6,099 nucleotides of DNA from Cyanobacteria bacterium UBA11372 (GCA_003486675.1 DNGG01000142.1:529-6627); one strand, 5' to 3'. Positions 1 to 5,051 are shown, numbered from the stretch's first letter. The notes: generated from the letters alone by a model not told the origin. Numbers and translations: made by a program.

Positions 1-23
1 CACCCACACCCACACCCACACCC
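1..23. repeat. CACCCA hexamer tandem repeat
   Basis: Three perfect copies of CACCCA (1-6, 7-12, 13-18) and a partial fourth (19-23). The array begins at the window edge, so it may extend further left. Its right end merges into the palindrome centred at 25/26, and the repeat unit contributes the left half of that palindrome (ACACCC). No function is evident. Confidence 0.85.
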
Positions 24-124
24 TTAAGGGTGTGGCTACACAAACAAAGCCTGCCTACGCAGGCTTAAATTCTTACAGGCTGCCTCCGCAGCCTTGGTTT
101 GTATAGCCACACCCTTAAGGGTGT
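18..124. repeat. Composite palindromic element with 37-bp inverted arms and four hairpins
   Basis: The outer arms, 18-54 and 88-124, are reverse complements at 34 of 37 positions. Each arm begins with the perfect palindrome ACACCCTTAAGGGTGT (18-33 and 109-124; the first extends to 16-35). Inside are two smaller hairpins: AAGCCTGC/GCAGGCTT with loop CTAC (47-66), and AGGCTGC/GCAGCCT with loop CTCC (77-94). The element lies just past the stop codon of the leftward esterase gene, so its transcript would fold strongly and could end or protect the mRNA. No U-tract typical of an intrinsic terminator follows in that direction. It resembles a small non-autonomous repeat (REP or MITE-like), but no coding capacity or target-site duplication was identified. 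Confidence 0.85.
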
Positions 125-147
125 CGGCTTTTTGACTCGCGCCTTTC

Positions 148-1065
148 TCATCCCTGTGCTTGTTTAAACTGTTGTCCGACATAAGTCAAGGCATCTGCCA
201 GATGCTTGTGCCAGTAGTTCCAGCCTGAATTTGCTCCTACGATACCATGTCCGCCGGGAAAGACGCGAAACTCGTTAGCAATACCCAGGCGGTTCAAAGT
301 TTGGTGAAATTGTTGGGTAGAAGCGAGAAATTCGCGATCGCCCTCCCCCGCATCTAACCACACCCGCAGACGCCGACGCGCTGCCACAGGTAGCTGTTGT
401 ACCAAGTGCTGGGGACTATTCTGCGGGCCGCTAGCATCGGTAAAATAACCGCTAGAGCTAAATAGAACGTTAAAATTATTCAGATAACGCAATCCAATAT
501 TAAAAGCGCCCCATCCACCTGAAGATTGTCCGCCCATTGCCCAAAATTGGGGTTCGTTAAGCGTCCGGTAGCGCGATTTTAGCACCTGCACTAGCTCGGA
601 ACCAATCAGCGTCCCCACTTTACCATTAGGGCCATCATAGTATTGCGAGTCCCAAAGCGGACTGGTGCCCCTGCGATCGTTGCCATCGGGGGTAATTACA
701 ATCGACGGGGGTAGCTGATTCGCCTTGTACAAATCGTGCAGTACAGAAGTTACCGCCGCCTTATCTTCCCAAGCGCGCGCATCCCCATGTCCCCCGTGCA
801 ATAGGAAAATAACAGGATAGCGTTTGCTGGGATTTTGGGCATACCCAGGAGGTAAAATTAATCCGTAAGTTCGTACCCCGCCCATTGCCGCACTATTAAA
901 CGTCTTCAACTCAAACTTCAACCCCGTATTTCTTTCCACCTGGGGCGGATCTAACTGAGGCGCACCGGCAACAAAGACATACCAGTATCCACCGGCTGCT
1001 AAGATAGCCACAGTAGCTGCACATATAGCTAAAATTTTGCTAATTTTCATCGTTTGATGCGACAT
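148..1065 (-). CDS. Alpha/beta-hydrolase, putative esterase (esterase D / PF00756 type), membrane-anchored or exported
   Basis: A 305-residue protein. A hydrophobic segment at about residues 8-32, after a few basic residues, is a signal peptide or uncleaved membrane anchor. No good lipobox is seen. The rest looks like the PF00756 serine hydrolase fold: LLHGGHGD (88-95) supplies the oxyanion-hole region, and the nucleophile elbow GQSSG (179-183) gives Ser181. The acid is probably Asp243 in AGEGD and the base His273 in GGHG, followed by the Trp-rich GWNYWHKHL usual in this family. The enzyme probably cleaves an ester outside the cytoplasmic membrane; the substrate cannot be read from sequence. 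The start at 1065 has no clear Shine-Dalgarno. ATG at 1050 (residue 6, MKISK) is an equally good start and gives a more ordinary signal sequence. The gene is divergent from the response regulator across 70 bp, which makes it a candidate target of that regulator. A HIP1 site lies inside it (334-341). Confidence 0.9.
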   Translation of the reverse strand: MSHQTMKISKILAICAATVAILAAGGYWYVFVAGAPQLDPPQVERNTGLKFELKTFNSAAMGGVRTYGLILPPGYAQNPSKRYPVIFLLHGGHGDARAWEDKAAVTSVLHDLYKANQLPPSIVITPDGNDRRGTSPLWDSQYYDGPNGKVGTLIGSELVQVLKSRYRTLNEPQFWAMGGQSSGGWGAFNIGLRYLNNFNVLFSSSGYFTDASGPQNSPQHLVQQLPVAARRRLRVWLDAGEGDREFLASTQQFHQTLNRLGIANEFRVFPGGHGIVGANSGWNYWHKHLADALTYVGQQFKQAQG

Positions 1066-1079
1066 CGCTCGAAAACAAT

Positions 1080-1109
1080 AAAATAAAGCTTGCCAGAGCT
1101 ATTTGTCAT
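1080..1109 (-). promoter_or_regulatory. Possible leftward promoter for the esterase gene
   Basis: Read on the minus strand, ATGACA (1109-1104) could serve as a -35 box and TATTTT (1085-1080) as a -10 box, with an 18-bp spacer. Transcription would start about 8 bases before the start codon, leaving almost no leader. Box matches are only moderate, so this is a tentative call. The -35 box is the left half of the inverted repeat at 1104-1119. Confidence 0.3.
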
Positions 1110-1118
1110 TGATATGAC
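1090..1118 (+). promoter_or_regulatory. Possible rightward promoter for the response regulator
   Basis: TTGCCA (1090-1095) and TATGAC (1113-1118) are separated by 17 bp and match the sigma-70 consensus at 5 of 6 and 4 of 6 positions. The predicted start near 1125 gives a very short leader. A weak AGGA (1122-1125) sits 10 bases before the ATG and would be mostly excluded from that transcript, so the true start may lie further upstream. Confidence 0.35.
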
Positions 1119-1119
1119 A
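1104..1119. promoter_or_regulatory. Inverted repeat TGTCAT-N4-ATGACA, candidate operator
   Basis: A perfect 6-bp inverted repeat with a 4-bp spacer (TGAT) lies in the 70-bp gap between two divergent genes. It overlaps the candidate -10 box of the regulator gene and the candidate -35 box of the esterase gene, so one bound protein could affect both. OmpR/PhoB-family proteins usually bind direct repeats. This symmetry therefore fits autoregulation by the neighbour less well than binding by another dimeric repressor. Confidence 0.4.
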
Positions 1120-1135
1120 TCAGGATAAATTTCAA

Positions 1136-1846
1136 ATGAAAATCCTAATTGTTGAAGACGAACCCGAAATCGCCAAACTGATCCAAAGGGCGTTAGAAGC
1201 AGAAAGCTTTTCCTGTCAGCGATGCGGAGATGGACTGACGGCATTGCAATTATTTCAGGAGATGCAACCCGATCTGATCGTCCTAGACTTAATGCTACCT
1301 GGTTTGGATGGTTTGGAAGTATGCGCCCGGATCCGACAAAAACCAGGAGCGAAAGACCCTTATATTTTAATGCTAACAGCAAAGGGCGAAGAAATTGACC
1401 GCGTAATTGGCTTATCTACAGGCGCAGATGATTATTTAGTTAAACCATTTAGTCCGAGAGAATTGGTGGCGAGGGTAAGAGCATTATTGCGCCGCAGTTT
1501 GCGTCATGGGGCACAAAGTTTGGTTTATCGCACCCAACATTTTACCGTTGATGTAGACCAGCGCACGGCTTCCCGCCAACTGAATCCCAATCAATCGGAA
1601 ACTTTAGACTTAACGGCGTTGGAATTTAATCTTTTAAGTACGTTTGTCAGTCAACCAAATCGAGTTTGGAACCGTACCCAGCTAATCGATAAACTTTGGG
1701 GAGATGACTTTTTTGGCGATGAACGGGTGGTAGATACTCACGTAGCCAGACTGCGGAAAAAAGTCGAACCAGATCCGGGAAATCCCACTTTTATTAAAAC
1801 GGTCATCGGCGTCGGTTATAAGTTTGAAGATGCAAATCCTTCCTAA
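1136..1846 (+). CDS. Two-component response regulator, OmpR/PhoB family
   Basis: A 236-residue protein of normal length for the family. The receiver domain spans about residues 1-120, with acidic pocket Glu7-Asp8-Glu9, phosphoacceptor Asp51 in VLDLMLPGLDG, Thr81 in MLTAKG and Lys103 in LVKPFSPREL. A winged-helix DNA-binding domain follows at about 134-230. It has the family-typical LTALEFNLL, the recognition-helix stretch VVDTHVARLRKKV and the wing IKTVIGVGYKF. The start is secure because MKILIVEDE is the classic receiver N-terminus; a weak AGGA lies 10 bases upstream. The next gene on the same strand is a sensor kinase, its probable partner, but 264 bp of repeats separate them. The signal and regulon cannot be read from sequence; the divergent esterase is the nearest candidate target. 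Confidence 0.95.
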   Translation: MKILIVEDEPEIAKLIQRALEAESFSCQRCGDGLTALQLFQEMQPDLIVLDLMLPGLDGLEVCARIRQKPGAKDPYILMLTAKGEEIDRVIGLSTGADDYLVKPFSPRELVARVRALLRRSLRHGAQSLVYRTQHFTVDVDQRTASRQLNPNQSETLDLTALEFNLLSTFVSQPNRVWNRTQLIDKLWGDDFFGDERVVDTHVARLRKKVEPDPGNPTFIKTVIGVGYKFEDANPS

Positions 1847-1848
1847 TG

Positions 1849-1876
1849 GGTAATGGATAATTGGTAATTGGTAATA
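1849..1876. repeat. Degenerate heptamer array, four GGTAATT-like units
   Basis: Four consecutive 7-bp units read GGTAATG, GATAATT, GGTAATT and GGTAATA, starting 3 bases after the regulator stop codon. GGTAATT is the reverse complement of AATTACC, which forms the array at 2074-2108. The two arrays are therefore inverted around the intervening 200 bp. Heptanucleotide tandem repeats (STRR) are a known feature of filamentous cyanobacterial genomes. Confidence 0.75.
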
Positions 1877-1919
1877 TCATGTCCTTACGCAATGGAAAGC
1901 CAAGTGTTTTTAGTGCTGT

Positions 1920-1986
1920 AGGGGCGGGTTTTACCAATCAATCCGCGCAAAGAAACCGGGTTTCTGGCCTCGTTAAACCCGCCCCT
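1920..1986. repeat. Inverted repeat AGGGGCGGGTTT ... AAACCCGCCCCT
   Basis: Perfect 12-bp arms at 1920-1931 and 1975-1986 enclose 43 bp, which includes the separate 15-bp palindrome at 1951-1965. The GC-rich arms stand out from the AT-rich surroundings. The transcript could form a long imperfect stem between the regulator and kinase genes, which may reduce read-through. No U-tract follows directly. Confidence 0.85.
1951..1965. repeat. 15-bp palindrome AGAAACCGGGTTTCT
   Basis: A perfect palindrome around a central G, nested inside the 12-bp inverted repeat. The same sequence, in one or other orientation, recurs three times downstream of the kinase (3236-3353). The kinase gene is thus bracketed by one repeat family. 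Confidence 0.9.
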
Positions 1987-2012
1987 GCTTACTCTACCGA
2001 TGCAACCGTATA

Positions 2013-2021
2013 TGATATAAT
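2013..2021 (+). promoter_or_regulatory. Candidate extended -10 promoter for the sensor kinase
   Basis: TGATATAAT is a perfect TGnTATAAT extended -10 element. No convincing -35 box is found 16-18 bp upstream, which is tolerated for extended -10 promoters. Transcription would begin near 2028 and give a leader of about 83 bases containing the AATTACC array. This would let the kinase be expressed separately from the regulator. Confidence 0.5.
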
Positions 2022-2073
2022 AGTTAAATTTATATTTTAGATTAAATCTGGAATCTGCAATCTCAAAGAAAGC

Positions 2074-2108
2074 AATTACCAATTACCAATTACCAATTAC
2101 CAATTACC
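2074..2108. repeat. Five tandem AATTACC heptamers directly before the kinase start
   Basis: Five perfect 7-bp units (2074-2080, 2081-2087, 2088-2094, 2095-2101, 2102-2108) end 2 bp before the ATG at 2111. The array fills the place where a ribosome binding site would lie and contains no GGAG or AGGA-like sequence. The kinase frame stays open upstream to a TAG at 2021-2023, but it contains no ATG, GTG or TTG before 2111. The start codon is therefore still the one at 2111, and copy-number change would alter leader length rather than the protein. Confidence 0.95.
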
Positions 2109-2110
2109 AT

Positions 2111-3202
2111 ATGGCGAAGTTTGGTTTGCGCGATCGCTTATTTTTTTCCCACCTCCTGGTGATGCTAGTCGGAGTAGGCAGCCTCGTAATTATTGGTAAA
2201 GTATATTCCCCCCGCTTTTTTATCGTGCAATTGGAACAAATCGAAGATGCCAACTCTGGGTTATTATATGACCGCACCCGCCTAGTACAAGGGTTTGAAA
2301 TTGCCTGGAGTCGGACAACTTTTTGGTCGGTGATTGCGGGTGCTACCGCTGCGGGTGGATTGAGTTATTGGGTATCTAAGCGAATTATGCAACCTTTGAA
2401 CCAAATGGAAAATATTACCCAAAAATTCGCCTCTGGAAAAATGAAAGAGCGAATGCCTGCGATTGAAATTCCAGAATTAAACCAATTAGGTGTTAGCTTT
2501 AACCGCATGGCATCGAGTTTAGAAGGTGTAGAAAAAAGGCGGCGAGAACTAATAGGAGATTTAACCCACGAGTTGCGAACTCCGCTAACTGTGATTCGCG
2601 GTTATTTGGAAGAATTGGCAGACGGTAGCATCGATCCAACGCCGGAAATTTATCAGCAATTAGCCAAAGAAACAAAGCGTTTAGAACGGTTAGTCAACGA
2701 TTTGCAAGAACTTTCAAAAGCCGAAGCTGGGTATTTACCAATTAAGTTGAAACCCGTTAATTTGCTTCCTTTATTCAAATCATTGGTGCAAAGATTTACC
2801 GACCAACTGTTGGAAGATGGCCCGGTTTTGCAATTAAATTGTCCACCACAGTTGCCTTTGGTATTAGCAGATATTGACCGCGTCGAACAGGTGCTGGTTA
2901 ACTTATTGGGTAACGCCGTCCGCTATACTGAGACGGGTTCGATTACGCTGCGGGCTTGGACTGAACCCGGTAAGCTTTGGATAGCAGTAAGTGATACGGG
3001 ATCTGGGATTTCACCTGAAGATTTACCTCATGTTTTTGAACGCTTTTTTAGAGCAGATAAATCTCGTGGTAGGCATTCTGGAGGAACCGGCATTGGTTTG
3101 GCGATTACCCGCCGGTTAGTTGAACTACAAGGTGGTCAAATTGAGGTAGAAAGTAAGTTAGGAAAAGGCAGTATTTTTCGATTTTTCCTGCCTTTAGCTT
3201 AA
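2111..3202 (+). CDS. Membrane sensor histidine kinase (HAMP-HisKA-HATPase_c)
   Basis: A 363-residue kinase. TM1 lies at about residues 10-30, followed by a short extracytoplasmic stretch of about 40 residues (31-70) and TM2 at about 71-88. A HAMP linker spans about 89-140. The H-box DLTHELRTPL carries phosphoacceptor His153. The ATPase domain shows the N-box VNLLGNAVRY (Asn264, Asn268), the G1 box DTGSGI (295-300), the F-box FERFFR (309-314) and the G2 box GGTGIGL (324-330). All catalytic boxes are intact. The architecture resembles BaeS-like kinases. The short outer loop leaves little room for a folded ligand domain, so the signal may be a membrane state or a partner protein. It probably phosphorylates the regulator encoded just upstream. 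No Shine-Dalgarno precedes the start, because the AATTACC array occupies that region. A HIP1 octamer falls in codons 7-9. Confidence 0.95.
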   Translation: MAKFGLRDRLFFSHLLVMLVGVGSLVIIGKVYSPRFFIVQLEQIEDANSGLLYDRTRLVQGFEIAWSRTTFWSVIAGATAAGGLSYWVSKRIMQPLNQMENITQKFASGKMKERMPAIEIPELNQLGVSFNRMASSLEGVEKRRRELIGDLTHELRTPLTVIRGYLEELADGSIDPTPEIYQQLAKETKRLERLVNDLQELSKAEAGYLPIKLKPVNLLPLFKSLVQRFTDQLLEDGPVLQLNCPPQLPLVLADIDRVEQVLVNLLGNAVRYTETGSITLRAWTEPGKLWIAVSDTGSGISPEDLPHVFERFFRADKSRGRHSGGTGIGLAITRRLVELQGGQIEVESKLGKGSIFRFFLPLA

Positions 3203-3235
3203 CGGTTTGATCGATTAAGAATATCCGAGGATCTT

Positions 3236-3353
3236 AGAAACCCGGTTTCTGCGTCAATCTCTGCTGCTACAGCCACGATTTTTCTGAGAAACCGGGTTTC
3301 TTGTTCAATCTCTAGTTTCTCAAGCCACGATTTTTCCCAGAAACCCGGTTTCT
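3236..3353. repeat. Three 15-bp palindromes in a 51-52 bp tandem arrangement
   Basis: AGAAACC(C/G)GGTTTCT occurs at 3236-3250 (C centre), 3287-3301 (G centre) and 3339-3353 (C centre). The intervening DNA is also repeated: TCAATCTCT at 3254-3262 and 3305-3313, and AGCCACGATTTTT at 3271-3283 and 3323-3335. This is therefore a tandem duplication of a roughly 51-bp unit, not independent insertions. The array lies between two convergent genes (kinase and PEP-CTERM-like protein), where stem-loops read from either strand could end transcription or shield 3' ends. Confidence 0.9.
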
Positions 3354-3402
3354 TTGCGTAATTCCTGAATATTTTAGTCAATTGTCAGTAGATCACCGAC
3401 AA

Positions 3403-3960
3403 CTAACTACTGACTCTCGCTTTCCCTCTGAAAATTGCACCCACACCAACTGCGCCCAAAGCCAACAAACTCCAGACAGGTGTAGTTTCGGGAACGGTTA
3501 CATTATCAAAGATCAGCTCTGCATCAAACCGAATGCGGCTACCAGCCGGATCGGTAATTCTAAATGGGTAAACGATTCCACCTGGGGGAATAATTCCGCC
3601 ACTTTGAACTAACTTTTTGCCATCAGGAGATATAACCAGACTGCTGAAAATATTAGAAATTGCTCCGCCCCAGATCGCATCTTGATCGTCGGGAATAATA
3701 TCGATCACGCCTATGATATTAAACGGCGTGTTATTGATCGCAGTGAGAGGAGGAGAATCTGTGAACAGAGTTAATACAACGCCATTGCCACACCAAGGAG
3801 GACAAATTCCCACTTCAGGTGTTTCCTTACCTGGGGGAGGTGTAATCACATTATTTGTGACTAGCACGACAGACTGAGCAACAGCAGGGGTTAAAAGCGC
3901 GATCAAAGCTGCACTGGCTGTAGCCATCGACAGCTTGTTGATTAAAGTTGCAAAAGCCAT
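3403..3960 (-). CDS. Exported protein with a PEP-CTERM-like sorting tail
   Basis: A 185-residue protein of unknown function. The N-terminus has a typical signal peptide with a hydrophobic core and a likely cleavage site after AVA (residue 28). The C-terminus has the three-part PEP-CTERM plan: a short motif VPET (156-159; VPEP is usual), a hydrophobic helix at about 162-177, and a basic end (RGKAR, 178-182). In such proteins an exosortase recognises and processes the tail during surface delivery. The central part has a CPPWC cysteine pair (Cys53, Cys57) that could form a disulfide, and otherwise looks beta-rich with many Gly, Pro, Ile and Asp residues. I recognise no enzymatic domain. The start at 3960 gives a good signal peptide; Met12 is an alternative. 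No strong Shine-Dalgarno is seen. The gene is convergent with the kinase. An exosortase gene is expected elsewhere in the genome. Confidence 0.85.
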   Translation of the reverse strand: MAFATLINKLSMATASAALIALLTPAVAQSVVLVTNNVITPPPGKETPEVGICPPWCGNGVVLTLFTDSPPLTAINNTPFNIIGVIDIIPDDQDAIWGGAISNIFSSLVISPDGKKLVQSGGIIPPGGIVYPFRITDPAGSRIRFDAELIFDNVTVPETTPVWSLLALGAVGVGAIFRGKARVSS

Positions 3961-4208
3961 TAGGGATTGACGTACCTAGTCAGCGAAAGTGATTTTCTAC
4001 ATATAAAGAATATCACTAAATGACGATTGCTACTGCGTCCTAATTGGATATTTGGCAAAATTGATCGTCCCAAGATCGCCTTGATGTGGGATTATATCAT
4101 GTCCGGTGGCTTTGCGATCGCACTACTCTTTACTTGACTTACTTATCAAATAATAGCGATCGCGTTCATAAAAAAAGTGAGTGGATATTGGAAAATTCTG
4201 TAAGTTTA

Positions 4209-4237
4209 TTCAAACGCTGCTAAACAAAAATTATAAT
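4209..4237 (+). promoter_or_regulatory. Candidate promoter for the RAYT gene
   Basis: TTCAAA (4209-4214) and a perfect TATAAT (4232-4237) are separated by 17 bp. Transcription from about 4244 would give a leader of roughly 96 bases that includes the REP-like hairpin at 4278-4306. Confidence 0.45.
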
Positions 4238-4277
4238 TATATCATCAGCTTTCAAAATTTGGATACTTTGCCTCGCG

Positions 4278-4306
4278 GGAGTTATTCCCCACCTTCACTT
4301 GGGAAC
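4278..4306 (+). repeat. Degenerate REP-like hairpin upstream of the RAYT gene
   Basis: GGAG (4278-4281) is followed after 3 bases by TTCCC (4285-4289) and, after a loop region, by GGGAA (4301-4305). This has the same order as the downstream repeats: GGAG, a short linker, TTCCC and GGGAA, ending in AAC. The stem is imperfect and the linker is 3 bases shorter than in the downstream copies, so it is either a decayed copy or chance similarity. It lies in the predicted leader of the transposase-like gene. Confidence 0.5.
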
Positions 4307-4339
4307 AATACAAACGACACAACGAGACAAAGTTAAACA

Positions 4340-4873
4340 ATGGGACGCAGCCGCTACCACGTAATAGGAAACCAGCCACACTTCATCACATGCACAGTTG
4401 TCAACTGGATGCCTCTGTTCGGTCAAGTTGAACTAGCGCAGATTATTCTAGACTCGCTGGCATTTCTGCAACGCCGACAACGCCTAGTATTATATGGCTA
4501 TGTCGTGATGGAAAATCATCTCCACCTGATTGCTTCGGGTGCGAGTTTATCCAAGGAAATCGGGGATTTTAAATCATTTACAGCGCGGTCTATTATTGAC
4601 TTGCTTAAAGCCAAGCAATCAGAGCGTATCCTCAATCAACTAAAGTTTTACAAACTACGTCATAAAACAGATCAGGAGTATCAACTTTGGCAAGAAGGAT
4701 TTCATCCCCAGACTATCTTGAATGAGGAAATGTTTAAGCAAAAGTTGGATTATATTCACTATAATCCGGTCAAGCGTGGTTATATAGACGATCCGGTTCA
4801 TTGGCGGTATTCTAGTTACCGCAATTACATAGGTCAGCCTGGGTTGTTAGAGGTGGAATTGATTGATTTTTGA
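4340..4873 (+). CDS. REP-associated tyrosine transposase-like protein (RAYT, Y1_Tnp / HUH family)
   Basis: A 177-residue protein, full length for this single-domain family. The N-terminal GRSRYHVIGNQPHFITC resembles the opening beta strand of Y1 transposases. ENHLHLIA (58-65) holds the HUH metal-binding pair His60 and His62. The C-terminal part has the family signatures LWQEGFHP (116-123), YIHYNPVKRG (138-147) and HWRYSSYRNY (154-163). RAYTs are single-strand endonucleases thought to mobilise REP hairpins, cutting next to a short guide tetranucleotide. Oddly, where many RAYTs have the nucleophilic Tyr after WQ (a WQ..YY-type motif), this one has Phe121-His122. Tyr114, Tyr138 or Tyr141 are possible substitutes. 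REP-type hairpins lie on both sides, as expected of a REPtron. No strong Shine-Dalgarno precedes the ATG. The gene is convergent with glcD. Confidence 0.9.
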   Translation: MGRSRYHVIGNQPHFITCTVVNWMPLFGQVELAQIILDSLAFLQRRQRLVLYGYVVMENHLHLIASGASLSKEIGDFKSFTARSIIDLLKAKQSERILNQLKFYKLRHKTDQEYQLWQEGFHPQTILNEEMFKQKLDYIHYNPVKRGYIDDPVHWRYSSYRNYIGQPGLLEVELIDF

Positions 4874-4883
4874 GGTGGAGACA

Positions 4884-4918
4884 GGAGAATGCATTCCCAG
4901 GTGGAACCTGGGAACTAG
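4884..4918 (+). repeat. REP-type hairpin, copy A
   Basis: GGAG (4884-4887), a 6-base linker, then a hairpin with perfect 9-bp arms TTCCCAGGT (4894-4902) and ACCTGGGAA (4906-4914), loop GGA. It begins 10 bases after the RAYT stop codon. It matches copy B (5013-5047) along the whole element except for two bases. One of those differences replaces the outermost G-C pair with an A-C mismatch. Confidence 0.9.
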
Positions 4919-4937
4919 CTGGTGTGTCTTCTCTCTT

Positions 4938-4964
4938 CTCGTTCCCAGGCTCCGGCCTGGTAAC
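4938..4964 (-). repeat. REP-type hairpin, copy C, inverted
   Basis: Arms GTTCCCAGGC (4941-4950) and GCCTGGTAAC (4955-4964) pair at 9 of 10 positions around loop TCCG. On the minus strand it reads ...GCCTGGGAACGAG, followed by GA-rich sequence, matching the 3' side of copy B. It is therefore in the opposite orientation to copies A and B, as in bacterial BIME clusters. Confidence 0.85.
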
Positions 4965-4973
4965 GCCATTTTA

Positions 4974-5012
4974 GAGGCTCTGCCTCGCTTTCCCCTCCGG
5001 AGGCAGAGCCTC
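4974..5012. repeat. Hairpin D: GAGGCTCTGCCTC / GAGGCAGAGCCTC
   Basis: Perfect 13-bp arms (4974-4986 and 5000-5012) around a 13-base loop. It abuts the GGAG of copy B and differs in sequence from the A, B and C hairpins, so it is a second palindrome class within the same cluster. Together the cluster could act as a two-way terminator between the convergent RAYT and glcD genes. Confidence 0.9.
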
Positions 5013-5047
5013 GGAGAATGCGTTCCCAGGTGGAACCTGGGAACGAG
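5013..5047 (+). repeat. REP-type hairpin, copy B
   Basis: GGAG (5013-5016), a 5-base linker, then perfect 10-bp arms GTTCCCAGGT (5022-5031) and ACCTGGGAAC (5035-5044) around loop GGA, ending in GAG. It is a direct repeat of copy A, 129 bp away, and the best-preserved copy. It lies within 40 bp of the glcD stop codon. Confidence 0.92.
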
Positions 5048-5051
5048 AGGA

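Larger units (their letters stand above)
3961..4339. other. AT-rich intergenic region between divergent genes
   Basis: No credible coding frame is seen in these 379 bp. They separate the leftward PEP-CTERM-like gene from the rightward transposase-like gene. They contain two HIP1 octamers (4114-4121 and 4156-4163), a weak inverted repeat AGTGAT/ATCACT (3988-3993 and 4012-4017) just upstream of the leftward gene, a candidate rightward promoter (4209-4237) and a REP-like hairpin (4278-4306). No convincing leftward promoter was found. TTGACT at 4134-4139 has no -10 partner at normal spacing. Confidence 0.7.

Noticed and set aside
1047..1382. Minus-strand open frame of 111 codons
   Set aside because: It overlaps the well-supported response regulator and the esterase start, and its translation resembles no family I know.
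1885..2082. Minus-strand open frame of 65 codons in the regulator-kinase gap
   Set aside because: It is made largely of the palindromic and inverted repeats and has no recognisable protein features.
3236..3353. Possible small CRISPR array (15-bp repeats at 51-52 bp spacing)
   Set aside because: The intervening segments share sequence (TCAATCTCT, AGCCACGATTTTT) instead of being unique spacers, the repeat is too short, and no cas gene is near.
3199..3381. Minus-strand open frame of 60 codons with repeated ETGFL/ETRFL-like peptides
   Set aside because: The peptide repeat is a direct translation of the AGAAACC palindrome array; repeat DNA of this sort often produces false small proteins.
3382..3612. 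Plus-strand open frame of 76 codons
   Set aside because: It lies antisense to the 3' half of the PEP-CTERM-like gene and has no supporting features.
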